DNA of 64,000 nucleotides from Tubiluchus corallicola (lineage: Eukaryota; Priapulida; Priapulimorpha; Priapulimorphida; Tubiluchidae): the NCBI GenBank assembly GCA_030141605.1, contig JAQGDQ010000698.1:1-64000 (forward strand), given 5' to 3'. The notes under the pieces were generated by a model, which did no database searches, had not been told where the DNA came from, and saw nothing but the letters and a program-made list of their open reading frames with translations. A program made the position numbers and the translations under genes. Of this stretch, positions 10,151 to 23,900 are shown piece by piece. The stretch's first letter is position 1. Each line of letters starts with the position of its first letter.

Positions 10151-13100
10151 TATATAAGATTCGAGGCGTTTGCGGCGATCTATATATGAAACGAAAGGAT
10201 CTAGTGTCGTGCCATCTTTTCGTCCGTTCAGCGGTGAGTATAGTAGGCGTATTTAGAATTCGCGAGAAGGCCACGGCGTCCCGTAATGGACGTTTTCCTG
10301 GACCCAATTCCCGATTTTTTTCGAAATTTTGATCAAACAGCATGCGGAAAAAACACTCTAGCTGCGCCTGGTGGGACTCTCGAAAGGAGATATATAGCTC
10401 TTTAGTGTGATATTAAAGAGAAAAAACGAAAAAAATTAACTTTTTCACACGCATCATTTAACGTTTAGTAGTTTTAAAAGTTAAGGTTTATTCGTTATAG
10501 TCTTGTTAAAAATTACAATCATGCACTTTTTAAACGCAATTTTGCTGCTATGACACTCACTCGCCTGTTGCTGTATCCTATTATGAATTCATTCTCAACT
10601 ACTAAAATCCTACTTGTTGGCTAAAATCTCTGAATTCACCATCATAAAGGCGCTTTTATTAACATTTAAATTTAATAGAATTTCCAGGAAAACTGCTTGG
10701 TCTTGTTGCAATTTCCAAAAGGAGACTGTATAAACAATGAGACGTCACACAAACACATACATAATTAAGCTGTATGCTTAAAAAAATGCGCTCTAACTTG
10801 TCTTACACAATCTACCCTTTCCATTACGTGTATTTTGTAGATATATATACACTAGGCTTATTTTAAGTTTATGGTTTCTATTAGTGCCAAAATATAATAT
10901 ATATACACTGTTAGGTGTGTATCACTATGGTTTAAATGCCAGAGGTTTGGCTGTACCATTACATGCTGATGAGAATTCCGATAGTGTTTGCCCAATCTGT
11001 TGGTCACCTCAGAAGAAACATAAATCTGATGACAGTTGTAACTACATCAGGTAAATGAACGTAACTAAACAGTAAATGAGTTTTAGAAATTATTATCGGC
11101 TACAGTTTAATAATGCTATTTAATTATATGCAGCATTACGTTCCCTCCGTGTGATCTTTGACCTGAGCGATAACTATGTCAGTTCATTGTAATTTTTTTT
11201 TTGATTTTGCAGTATCATGAAAGTATGATACATACGTGTATTTATATTTAGACAGACATGTCTTCGTAGTGGAATAATTAACTGTAAATTTTATACAAGC
11301 ATATATATATATATATATATATATATTTGTCGGTTTCTTTTGTAACCTTCTAAGAAAAGCTATCGTTTTTAAAAAGAGATACAGTCCTGAAATCAGCTTA
11401 TATGGCTCGTAATTGGATTGCAGAGCTGCCTTGCACTCTATATGACGAGAGGTGATGAATAACCTTACGTCCTAGAGAGATTCAGAAAGCAGTAGTGCAT
11501 TAAAAGTTAGCAGGTTAATTTATTTGATGTGGCACTACTGGCACACAGTATACACGGATCCTTGTGAATGCACTACAGTGGAGCATGTGACAGCATGCAT
11601 CAATGTAATTTCGCCAAGTTCAGTAACTACAGTAGGCATAATTATTATTCAGTTTCTTCTTTTTAATGCCAGAATCTCCATTCCCAAGAAACGGCTAATG
11701 TCGCCTTATCGAGTAACACCCAGAACAAGAATGGATTCAGATGATTCTACGGATTCGTTAGCTCTGTCACAGGTGAGTTTGTCAGTAACTTTTAGCTTAA
11801 AAAGTTAACTGAGTTAATTAAAACTTATCTAAATTTAATTAAGTCTGTCGCACAAATATATATCACCAACGTATGCAAGAAGGCGAATTGGTGACTGGAT
11901 TAATTAAAATGTGTTTTTTTTTGTAAACCATGATCCTAAGTAGGTGTTAACTCTCTACAAAGCTTATGTGTGACCATTATTGGAATACTCTACTGTAGTA
12001 TGGTCACTATCGCTAAAATCCGACATCAAGAGATTGCAGAAAGTTCAAGATATGTGCCTGCAGTTACGTCATGCAGCTGATTTGCATCCTGAAATATGTT
12101 CACTCCAACAGAGAAGAGAAGCAGCTGACCTGTAATAGGTATTTAAGTACGTAAATGTAGACAACCGCCTTAGCTGTGATACACTATTTAAGGCTGCATC
12201 TCTACTGTCAAGTGTCCACTCGCGGTCATTTTAAGAAACTGTTTAAAGTTCAAACCTTACGCAAGAACTAATTACAAAAGTACTTTTCCTCATACCGTGT
12301 TGTGGCCAAGTGGAACAGTTTGCCAGAAAATGTGGTTAGTGCCAGGTTCGGAACTGGGGGGGGGGGGGGGCGCACCCTTGTCAAAATTTGCGCCCCCCTG
12401 CAAAATCGGACAAATAATTTTTTTGCAGTGAAAATTGTAGTTCGCATGTAATCATTTTCAATATGAATTAGAATTAGGTAAAAAAATGTTTGGTAGCTTC
12501 AGTGTATTATTTTCTGTGTGATAAATGTGTGACTTGTGTGTGATAAATTTCTGTAAATAACAATTTAGTTGGAGGCACATTAATAACGTTAGGTTAACTG
12601 AGAGTTAATTTTCTCATTATTGCTTTGTCCGCTATGCCGTCCTAAACACGCTAATTATAGGCCTGCATGCAGTATAAAAGGGGTTAAAATTGGCTTAACC
12701 ATTATTTAACCACTTCGGATACCTCCCCCCCCCCCAGAAAATTTTTGCGCCCCCCCCCTGCTTGCCACAGCTAGTTCCGGCCCTGGTTAGTGCATCGAAT
12801 TTTAAACATTTTTAAGGAGATGAGAGCTTCACGAGTCAGATTGATGTATGTAAAACATGTGTTGGCATTAGTTAAGTAAATATTTCGGTAATGTGATGCC
12901 GTAGTCATTAAATTCTTATTAAGAATGTGAAAACTTTCTTTTATTGTGAAATTATAATTCCAGCATTGCTTGGCCGGATATGAGTATAGTGCTAGGTCTT
13001 CGACAAGCACGTCATCGTTAGATTTAAGAACGGCAGCTTCGTCTGGCAATAAACTAACTGAGGTAATGTCTTCTCTTTTTAGTTATGATAGTGAGGGAAA

Positions 13101-13824
13101 ACAGTAGAGTAGTCTCAGATTGTGCTTGCCAACCGAAGTTAAAAATTGGCATAAAGACTAGTCATTGGGTGGGTAGTCTCTGAGTTCGATACTCATTCTG
13201 GGCTCTTTAGTTCTGCATACTGACTCTGGCTGTTCACTTGATTAAGGGAGGATGTACATCACATCAGACTGTGGCTAACACACGTCTGTCGGTTCATTAC
13301 TTGATAGTCATGTCTTACATTCAGTAAACCTACAAACGAGCTAGGTTCCAGTTTTGCCACAAACAAAACCACTGAATAAGCCACCTTGCTGAATGCTGGA
13401 CTCCAGCTTGCTGTACATGTTAGAAACAGACCATGTTGCATCTTAGCCGATTATTTTTTTTGTTTGTTTGGTTCAGTGATAACAAATTGCAACAGAGTAG
13501 TTACTCTGCTGATATACAAAAGTGTATTTTTTCTGGTATTGACTGTATGGTTGTGACAATACTAACACTTTTAATTACATATTACTTCTAGTGGTATAAA
13601 CACAAGCAGCATAATATGCCATTTATGCTTTTTGATTATATATCAAACTATATGACGTACTTTAATTATAGGACGCCTCTAGCAGTATAAATGCAACAAC
13701 AGGGACAAGCAATGAAGAGGTACTACAGAGTTATAGGCAGTTGTACATCGACTATTATAGCGAATATCTTAATCAAAATCAATTAAATACTGCCAAGGCA
13801 TGTCCCAGACTTGCTTTTTACTAA
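8361..13824 (+). CDS. MIIP: MIIP-like protein (migration and invasion-inhibitory protein homologue)
   Basis: Coding exons are 8361-8711, 9014-9156, 9908-10008, 10915-11050, 11673-11772, 12964-13062 and 13672-13824. All phases agree and give 360 aa; the human protein is about 388 aa as I recall it. The C-terminal half carries the family pattern in order: a cysteine-containing HDCVYHYG with N-x-R and VPL, then CPIC, then RISIP, a segment ending DSLALSQ, HCLAGYEY and SLDL. This matches the MIIP order ECVYCY, VPV, CRLC, RVSIP, DTLALP, HCLLGWD and NLDL. MIIP binds IGFBP2 in vertebrates and restrains cell migration; that role is only inferred here. The N-terminal half is not recognisable and the start is uncertain: ATG at 8361 is the first in the open frame, which extends upstream to 8298, so an earlier exon is possible. 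Confidence 0.68.
10119..10153. repeat. (ATGT)n microsatellite in a MIIP intron
   Basis: Seven or so tandem tgta units are bounded by short TA runs. Confidence 0.85.
11301..11326. repeat. (AT)n microsatellite
   Basis: Thirteen AT units lie in the intron between the fourth and fifth MIIP coding exons. Confidence 0.9.
11926..12830 (+). mobile_element. Decayed LINE 3' part interrupted by an hAT MITE
   Basis: In the MIIP intron after the exon ending at 11772, one frame reads LYKAYV, stop, PLLEYSTVVWS, and another LQKVQ; later comes YFSSYRVVAKWNSLPENVVSA. These are the C-terminal landmarks of CR1/L2/jockey-type ORF2 (LYK-x-x-V-x-P-x-LEY-x-x-x-VW and W-N-x-L-P). Stops and frameshifts show it is dead. 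The coding trace stops at 12342 and resumes at 12786 as VSASNFKHF, with the MITE at 12343-12785 in between. Confidence 0.7.
12335..12793. mobile_element. hAT-type MITE inserted in the LINE remnant, 8-bp duplication
   Basis: The element is 12343-12785, flanked by gttagtgc at 12335-12342 and 12786-12793. Ends are caggttcggaactg on the left and tagttccggccctg on the right, degenerate inverted repeats with the hAT CAGG/CCTG ends. Long G and C runs occur near each end. No transposase frame is present. Confidence 0.85.
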
Positions 13825-13850
13825 TTGCTACTTTGATAGTTAGCTAACTG

Positions 13851-13856
13851 AATAAA
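13851..13856 (+). terminator. Polyadenylation signal AATAAA of the MIIP-like gene
   Basis: A canonical AATAAA lies 27 bases after the TAA stop at 13822-13824. Confidence 0.6.
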
Positions 13857-16023
13857 GGTGTGAAAAAGAGAAATGCAAGCTGCACATAATAAAGATTCCG
13901 TTTATACCTTTTCAAAATTCGTGTTTTTAACAAACTTTTGTATTTTAAAATTTTTATTATGATATGTTATAAACATAGCTTGTAGCATGTTTTAATATCC
14001 ATTATGCAAAAATTTTAAAAGCAATGTTGAATGTGATAATTTGTATTCAAGAATTTGTGAAACAATGTCTGATTTTCGAAACGAAATTTTTCTCAATGTT
14101 AATGATTAGTAAAAGCATAAATGAAAGTTTTGCCAGTTCAAATAATTGGTTATGCGTGCTTTTTAGCCTGTTTCTAATTTGTAAATTAAAAAAATGAAGA
14201 ACGTAATTCATAATTATCACATTTTGTGCTATTTATGATGCAAAAGTACGTTAATGTTTCAAAAGTATTTATACTTATTGAAACAGTAATGCTGTATAAT
14301 TACAACATGTACAGCAGTAACGTATTCGTGGCATTAAGAGTGACCTGGAGTAATTACGGACTTTACATTTTTTTGGAAAAATTCATTTTATAATACATAT
14401 AATAGCATTTTATAACGTCTGTCATACAAATTTTAGATATATATTCAATATCTGATAGTATTCATCATTCCATTAATAACTGTTCGTCTTTCTATTAGCT
14501 AAAGTTAATACATGTATCCACCCTGTATCGCATATCCTAGTGTGTCACAGTAATGTCTAGTGCATGAAGGCTGAAAGCTGTGAACGGCAGACTCCAACTT
14601 CTGTGGGAAATCATTCTCGCAAAGTGAAGTCAAGTAACAAATGCAACACTTTGTAGTATTTTACAAAAGCATTTGAAAAATGAATAAACACTTTGATATT
14701 TTAGCTCTTAACGTCTTGGATGTTTCTAAAGTTTTGGAAAATACTAGCAAAATGCAGACATTTACATCATGCAGAGCTCTTTACATCATACCTAGTGTGC
14801 TGTCTTAATACATACTAATTTTTTAAAGCATATTGACTATTATAATAACTTTATCCACACAGGGAAACTGTACCAATTACACGTTCCTACACCTGCTTCA
14901 TGTGTGCTAGAATATGGCAAAATTCATTCACGAGCTTCAGCTAGTAACATGATTGACTGTAATCTATCATATTCTAAGTAGATTATGATATTCAAACCTG
15001 TTTTCTAATGTTCACCAATCACTAGAATTTGGTATATTTATACCTCATCTTTAGCAACTTAGTTTTTAAGATTAACAACATAATAATTACGTAGATTCAT
15101 ATTCTTCTCTTGGAGCATTTAGACAGTAAGCATATAACATGATTTGGTTATATAAAGTTTAGTTTTTCATAAGGCAAGATGGATAATTTTCATTTTTGTC
15201 TGACACATGAACATCAACTTTTACTAGTCCAACAGCATATTAGCCATTTTAATTAGTAACTAATACGAAATAGCACATCAAACAGCTCAGATTGGTTTAA
15301 CCACGATAATTTAACTGTTACATTCATATTTGTCAAAATGACACGTTTCATTTTCTGATGTGTTTTTAAAGTCAATAAAAGTAAATAAATCACGTCACAC
15401 AAATTTATAAAAAGGCATTCAAAAATTATGACAGTAACTTAAAAATCCTTATTATCAGCCCATAAAATGAATTGTCAAGACAGTTTACCTTATACAGAAT
15501 CATGAAAATATCGTACAGGAAATTCAAACACAGTAAAAAATCTTAACACTTTGGCAAAATAGACTTTCCAAGACCAATGACAACAGTTATTTACCATTGA
15601 TATTCAAACTGAAGATTTTAACTATTGCAGTCTGTGTATTAGATCTCTCTATCTACTAAACATAGAACAGCGTTTGAGTATTTTATTTTATGATTATTTG
15701 TAAGAAAACTCAGTTTTTACAATATCATTATTAGGCAAAACGAAAAATTTAGCTTAAAGAAGCTAAGTAGTAAAATTAACCAAGAAACGTAAATAGTACT
15801 GCAGATTGCAGGTTATTAAGTAATTTATTATATATTTTCTTAGCTCATCAGCTTCACGCAGGACAAAATATTATTTGCTGCTCATACATTACTAAATTAC
15901 TATTTGAATAAATGTGTTTCAAACACCTTAACTTTGATATTAATTAACAAATAAAAGTAGGTACACATTTTATTTATACCTTATAGGAATATTTTTACTG
16001 TACGTAATACAAAAGGATGAATA
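13857..16023. other. Region between convergent MIIP and FARSB 3' ends
   Basis: AT-rich sequence with no supported gene. On the minus strand AATAAA (tttatt at 15969-15974) lies about 50 bases past the FARSB stop and is its likely polyadenylation signal. Confidence 0.5.
15969..15974 (-). terminator. Polyadenylation signal of FARSB
   Basis: AATAAA on the minus strand, 50 bases downstream of the TAA at 16024-16026. Confidence 0.55.
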
Positions 16024-19000
16024 TTATACAAAAGGGTGAATACTTAGCTCAACTGCCGTACAGGGAAGATTTAAATCAAACTTTGTTACCACATCAGGAT
16101 GAAGCACACCAATGTTGCCAACAATCTGGCCTTTATATACGATTTCAGCGCATCTCCCAGAGAAAAAAGTTGCATCTAAAACAATAAAAACAGAAATATT
16201 TCTAGTTATTTTGAAAATAAGTGGAGAAAACCTGCTGGTAAAATTTATTGAGGGTGACTTTTTCAAAACTTGGATTACAGCTACAATTGTCCTAATACAT
16301 AAGTATATAATTTGTTTTTACACACCAGTTTTCATGCTATTGAAACTTAGGGACTGTGTGAAGCTTTGATGCATTTCAATGGGTTTATGCAGATTACTAT
16401 TCAACTGTGATTTGCATTGCCTAAAAAGTTTAGAATGCTTCACATTACTATTGAACATGTTACAGAATTAATGCTTAAGAATCAGCACAAGATTAAATAT
16501 TAGTACATACCATCACAAGAGTGAAGTGCATAGCCATTGTCCTTATCGAATGGTATATCCAACAGCTGCATAACTCTATCCACTAGCCCATGAATAACCT
16601 CAAAACCAGGATGCTTATTATAGTAAACAGCACACAAATGTCGTTCATTCCTTGCTCCTACATCTGAAACAACTGCAACTAATGACTCAGGGATAATTTA
16701 CAATAATTAATATGACATTAGTGAGTAAACAAGGATAAGTAATTTTAAAACTATTAAAATGTGTCACAGATTAAGCAAGCAAAGAATAATGTGTAAAAAT
16801 ATATACACGATAAAACCACCCTTTCAAGTTCCTTGAGTAGTACTTTGTAGAAGCTAACTAACAAGAGTAAACCATCACCTGCCAAACTATTACCAGCCAT
16901 AGCTTCAAGAAACAGTGTATACTGCAGAGCTTTACCTAAATATATTCATTTATAGTTTCTAAATTCATTTAAAGCCTTTGCAATCCATACTAAGGTGATG
17001 AGTCATGACTCATACTTCTATAGTAGGGATAGGCTACACCTGTTGGCTAATTGAATTAGTCGGTTAATTGGGTTAAAACACTGCCATCCCAAAGTGAGTC
17101 TATTAAGCAGTGCCTCATGTATGTACAAATTTGCATATAGGTTTTTGGGGGTTGTCCCACAAATGGGCCCATACCACACATAAAGCCCACCTAAAGGTTA
17201 ATACTGCCATTCAAGCCGTAAGCATCTAAGGCCTCTTTATCATCTGATATAGTTAAAAAATTATTACCAGATTGAGAGAATGAAACCGATTTTTTAAGTT
17301 CCAGGCTCTCGGATTGATAATTATTATTTTAGTAGTTAGTGTAGAATCTAGTTTATTTATACTTTATTTTTAATGTGCCAAAATTAACTTGAGTGTTGAC
17401 GACAGAAGAGATTTTACTTTTATGGCAGAAATGTGATGCAGGTTTCACAACTATCATAATTTATCATCACTGTTAAGAAAAATGAGATCTGCTCTGCAAA
17501 GACATGTGCACAGGCACCTTATAATTAAAATAGCATTAGTGACCGTTTCTTCATTGTTTTATAATCAACCAAAATGCGTCATTTGACTGATTGGTGAAAT
17601 TAGTGCACATAAAACAGCAATTCTTTTCCAATTTAAGATCATCTGCAAGATGGCTTTGAATGCAGAATGCAGGAAGTGGGTAGCTGCTTTGGGGTTCCAC
17701 CCAGAATCCCGTTGGGGGGGGGTACAAATCATTCTCCCAGACCCTTAGCTTATTGTTTTCCTCTTTTATGCAGAGAACTATGCTGAATCTAATGTTAGAA
17801 ATGAACGACAGGACAATATAGGCAAAACTATCCTTCCTTTAAACCCAACCAAACAAGGCAACATATCATTTTTGTATGCGACTATGATGACAACGTTTCA
17901 GTCAATTTTTCAAGACTCATAGTTAAAGCAATATTTTACTGATAAAAAAAACCGGTAATTTGTACGTTATCATCAACAAAAGAAACAATTTAACATTTAC
18001 CCATGTCACCATCTTTGAAAACAACATCTGAGATTTCAAAAATCTTCATGGGCAGTGGCATCTTTTTGTTACTGGCTATAGTTTTAAGAAGACCTGGTAA
18101 TAATGTCGTCCTAGCTACCTGAAACAATCAGTGAACAAACAAAAATTATTTTGGGCAGCCTTTACATGTCTTTATTATTAAAGCACATTCTCAACAACAT
18201 TTCTGTGCTATAAAGAGCCAGATACAAATGATATTATACTGTGTTACAGATACAAATTATATTTGCAATTTATAAATCATACAAATTACAAACACACATC
18301 TCAAACAAACCCTATTTACAGTCATCAGTACAGTACACATAACAGAGTATACATCCAGTACTATACTATAAGCTATGTTGGCACAAGCACCTCTCAATCT
18401 AGTGAAACTTCAACTGATCATAAAAACGATGCTTATGCCAAGTATAAATGTTAGAAAAGCGGGTATCGTTCTTTTTCTGGAATATAAAAACTTTCAGTAA
18501 GAGCTCTAATAAAGAAAGCACAAACTCCAGAATAAAAATAATAGAGCTTCATTATCACGTGAATGTTTCACTGCTAGAAGAATGTGTATGAGTGTGGACG
18601 AAGTATAAATCAAGAAATATTTAAATCAACACTAAAATAATTATGTATTTAATTCGATTCCATACCTGGAATTCCAGTGTCTTGGGATTTGAAATACTAA
18701 CTGCTTTCGAAGTTTCTATTGTTTTTCTCAGTTTATCAGCTATATCTTCTCTAGAACACTAAAAAGATTAAACCCATTTTAAAATCACTAACCAAGAAAA
18801 GAGAAGGATACGTAACATTAAAAAATGTTGTCTTGAAATTTTGTAATACCGACGTGCTGTATAAAACTTGCAAACTTAAACTTTCACACTAACAGTTAGA
18901 TTGCAACTATTTTAACAGTCAGTTACTGAGCAAGAAATCAAAGCAAGTTCAGATGGTTCTGGATAAACTTCTAAAAAAAATCAGAACATGTGTAGCACAC

Positions 19001-20917
19001 ACTTTACTAAGTAAATAAAAATAAAAATTATTCAGTAAGATTAATAATATTTTTGTGCATGCAGGGATAGTGAGTTAATGACATTTTACCAGTTGGCACG
19101 AACATTTTAAATTGGCAAGACCTTTCTTTTTCAATTAAACAAGTCTTTCAGACAAGTAACAGAATTACTTGTAATAGTAATATAACTTTGTATAAAATAC
19201 TTTTTTAGACTTTAAATGTCTCTTTTCTTCCCATTTACAAAAGTATTTAATTAAACAGTGAGTAATAAGTACAAGTTAGCAAGTGAGTGAGTGAGTGGCA
19301 AGCAAAGGATGCGCACTATATTTATATCCACCCACGGAAATTCAGTTGCACAGTGGCACGAACACTAGTGAACTTATTATGGAAAGTGAAGGCACACAGT
19401 TCTTTACTTACCAATGAAAATGTTAATGCTTCTGTAAATCCAGCCATTGCGATCTCTTGTCGTAACAGGTCGGTCAGTTTATTAAGACTGAACTAAATAC
19501 AAATAACAATTTTACAACAACAAAGTTTTTGATAAACATAAGGTTTTTATAAACTACTAAACACAGTTCTATTGAAATACAAATTTTAAATGCAGACAGA
19601 CAAGGAAAGTCATAAAAGTTCTCATTTGTAAAAAAAGCTGAAATCACACAGATATATAAGAGCAAATTCTTCGTTTTCATAATAATTTTTTCTGTGTTTT
19701 ATAATTCTGTGTAGCGAATGTATTATAAATTATAAAATAATCTAAAATTATGAAGTTCTTCTGCCTCTGTCCTTCCATTTTGCATAGCTGATAATACTAC
19801 TCAGAGGTGTACTAACATTACATCTTTAGAATTTTCATATTTAGGGGATTTTTTTTGTAATTATAGTAAATCTTGGCCTGGTGACAAAAACAAACTTCAG
19901 TAACTTTACTTTCTAAATTTTGAAATAACATAATATATAATGTATATATATATAATATAATTAATAATATATAATATATATATATATTAATGATATATAA
20001 TTACATACTTAAACTCGAAATCGTCATAAAGGATGTTAAAAAGTAAAGACATTAAAAAGGTGCTTAAAAAGTATCATAAAATGCAAAAGTCAGCCTTTAT
20101 ATCAGGCGAATCACTATATAAAATAGGGTAGAATAATCAGCGAAAAATTACCTCAGACGATATTGTGCCAGATTGTGGAATTGTCATTTGAATGTTGTTG
20201 TAACCATATGCTATTGCAACATCTTCAATAATATCACATGCGTGTATCACATCCGGCCTAGTTGGAGGTATTTCTACACACAACTTTGTTCCTCCCTCAG
20301 TCACTTTTGTTTTTAAACACATGCTAGTCAGCAGAGCTGCTATACTTTGTCCATCTTCACTACAAGCAAGATCAAGGATTTGAAAAGAAATACTTATGAA
20401 GGCTTGATTGCTTAAGTGATTAATAATGAAATGTAGTTAACAGAACAAAGCAGACAAATAATTTTACTAATACTATTCCTACAAATTTGAAAGAGTTAAT
20501 AGTGTTGTCATTTATCCAAATAACTATTTAATGCTTGTAATTTGGGTGTAAATATTTCCTTTTTGCTTCCCAATTCTTCATAATCAAAATATAACTAATA
20601 TTATCCACTAAATTTCTTCAGTGGGAATCAAGAAATTGATGGCACTGCTAACACCTACTAATGGATTCACAAAAGCTATCACAGCAACACCAACAGAAAA
20701 TGGGAAGATTCCCTGTCAAAAGAACTAAGTTTATACACACACAGCAGTCTACATACATACTACATGTCGCAAAAAAGCAACAAAATTCCATTTTCCCCAT
20801 AGTAGTTGTACCTCATTTATTCCAGCCAACTAAAGACATGCACATTTTCACTTACTTTATTCCTACTTTCTTGTTAATTTCGTCTACGGATAACTCCTCA
20901 AGGCGATATTTAAGTTC
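16024..20917 (-). other. FARSB: FARSB exons 9-15: B5 and catalytic-like domains
   Basis: Residues 303-590. The B5 block [20 protein letters not shown] starts at about 353 and is followed by YGYNNI. The catalytic-like core has [48 protein letters not shown] and FFSGRCAEI followed by [17 protein letters not shown] near the C-terminus. In PheRS this beta core supports the alpha active site and does not itself catalyse aminoacylation. Confidence 0.9.
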
Positions 20918-23900
20918 CTAAAAATATAAATTTTGAGTAATAAATTAACAAAGTTTAAAACGATATGAAAAAATGAAATACTGAAATTCATTGAGTCAAT
21001 ATTTTTGATCTCGATAATTAAAGAAAAGCTATATTACTCTGCCCCCCTTCTCTTTTTTCTGCCTCCCCTTCTCTCTCCATCTCTCCCTCCCTCACTCTCT
21101 CTCTTTCTTGCTCTATCTAGAAACACTTGAACAACTATAATACTGATAAAATAAAAGTAGCTCACAATGTATGAAAACTAATTTACTCATGTCTACAGTC
21201 ATGCTGTTAACATTGAATATCATAAGTACAAGCTGTCCTTATTTTGTAACAGTTGATGCATATAAACAATAATGTTTAGTAAGTGGGAATTTTTTTAAAA
21301 TGATAACTAGTTTTCTTTAACTGTCAGCTAAACCCGGTGGAGCAAGTTACCGTGTAATTATAATTGATATTTACTTTGATCATTTTTATTAACTTATATG
21401 ATATATGTTTATTTAATGTCTTGATTGTTCCCAGTGTAAATACTGTCAAATGTAAATATATGACAAATACGAAATTGATTCGGAATACAGTATTAACTCA
21501 AACATAATCTCTCCCATTATTTCTCCTTCCTTATCTGTAAAGATGAAAATGAGAAGTATCTACACACAAGACACATCTGCTGGTTTGTCCCTAAAACTAA
21601 AAAACAGAAACTACCTACCGGATAAATTACACTAGTACCGTCTACTTGAATAACTTCAGCTTGTTCCACCCTAAAAAAATAAATAACATTTTAAACCTTG
21701 AATTAATTTCAAATAAGCCTGTGCTTTGATTAACGAGTTATACAAAAAAATCCAAAATCAAAATGAAAAAACCTTCTACTTACGTAAATGGCTTAGTGCA
21801 ATGTTCACTGAACATAGCAACTAGCTGGTCCAGGACAATTTTTGCCTGAAATAAAAGCAGGATGGTAATGCTTAATGATTGCAAAATCTTGTCCAGTAGA
21901 CCAGCATTACATTTATTAATACTGTTTAGAGAATTGCCCACCAAGTCTACCTTTATTCAGAGCCAGCCACACAGGCATAATCATTCGATAGCTGTGTTAC
22001 AAACAAGTATAGATTGACAAAGTACAGGCTCACCTCACCAGAAAAATTTGCATGTGCAGACAATGCAAAACAAAAGCATATATTTTAATTACACAGGAAA
22101 ATGTACAGAATTAAAACAAGATCATCACCTCACCTTGCTAAAATGAGTTAAACTTTTTATAGTTTCTTTTATATATGGAGCTTAAAATCTCACCTTATAG
22201 ATAACTGCATATCAGTGTTTGGTAATCAATACTTGAAGTAGGTACATAAAACTATTTTAAGTTTTTTTAACTTCCAAGCATTTCAAACACGCTTACATGT
22301 GCCTTAACAAGGTATTGAAGATTTCCACTCAGAATTATTTTTGTAAGTAATGTTGCGTTAAGTGAAATGCAATAAAATAATGCACATGAACATGAAAGAA
22401 TATTTACATGGCAAGACTTGAAACCATCTACAAAATCTGCAATATTGTCTAATGACATGCAACTTCGAAAAAACTTTTTTAATGAGCATGTAACCATATG
22501 CGACATATGGCCATCCTTGCAAACAGCAGAGTTTCAAATACCATCCATCCACCTACTTCAATATCACTTTTATAAAAACTTATAGCTGTCTAAACAGCTA
22601 GAAATGCTGTTACCTTTGTTAGATCCGTTGCTGTACTCTCAATGAAAACATTGCGGGTCGCCAATGAGATTTTTGAATGATCGCCATTGATGATTGGTGG
22701 CATCGACAAGACAACTCCAGTACTGTCATAGATCACAGGGTAAACTGGTTTGTCTCGAATAATTGGTAGATAGTGCCGAAGATGGCTGTCTGTCTAAAAC
22801 CAGCAAATAAAAGTGGCTAAGGTCAAGTGGATATTTCTATTTATCATTTTGTAACTTAAAAAATCACAGTTCCTTCTACAAAAATGATTTCTACCCAAAA
22901 TGGTTAAAAAGCATAGATCTATACTCTATGGCCAAGAAAGGTTTAGTTCCTAGAAACTTAAGTGAAACAAAAAAACAATTTATAAACATAAATTCAAAAT
23001 TGTTTAATAATTCTCATTTATGCTCAGTTTAAATGTTATGAACAGGATAATGATCTATCTAAGAGTACGCTGCAACTTCAAGAAAAGTTTTGCACTGTGT
23101 AGCTTTGGGAAAGTTTAGCATTTCAGTTGTTGTTATAGAAAATCATAGTTTTGAGAAGCTAAATAATTTTTGCTCGTAAAAACTTTTGACAATTTTCATT
23201 TTTTTTTTCTAAACAAATACACGACAGAAAAACCATGGCTAGAAAGCAGATGGCAGGACACTTGTTATTGCACTAATTAAATGGTCACGTTGACATAAAA
23301 AGAATCTAATCCAGCATTTTGCAGGGATACTTATTAGTGTTGGATAATGGAACACAATTTCAAGATTTTCCTGTACAAAGCTAATATAAGACCTTTTTCA
23401 TGCGTGTGAAACATTTCCACCTGGGAGTTGTCAACAAGACATTGTAGTAAACACTATAAAGATACAAATATAAACATAAAGTACAAAGTATAGACAGAGC
23501 AGTATAGAATTGACACAGACTTAGAATACTACTGACATGTGCTACAACGTACGAAACTGGATAGTAATCAGTGACCATCATGACAAAGTGGTCAGCTGAA
23601 TAAGAGCAGATCAACTTTGGTATGTGAAGCAAATAAAATACAAACAACATGGTATATGAAAGTTTTTAAGGCTTGTACATTTCTAAAGCACAAGTAAGTG
23701 AACTCTAGAAGATTTAAAATTTTTTAAAAAATCACTAAATAAAAACAGAATGAAATATAACATTCTTAACTTACAGAGTATAGATCCATTAGTTCTACAG
23801 CAGTATACTCCTTTGTTTGATTCAATGGTTTAAACTTGATATCAGATGGTGGCCTAGCTTCATATGAAAAAGGACCTTTTACAGTGTCCAAGTCATGGGT

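Noticed and set aside
13090-13260. Possible tRNA gene with gagttcgatactc as T-arm
   Set aside because: No matching acceptor stem or clear A box could be drawn; at most a SINE trace.
17025-17095. Similarity to the reverse complement of about 24630-24710 (gttggctaattg, agtcggttaattg words)
   Set aside because: Likely a shared old repeat, but the ends and extent could not be fixed by eye, so it was not annotated.
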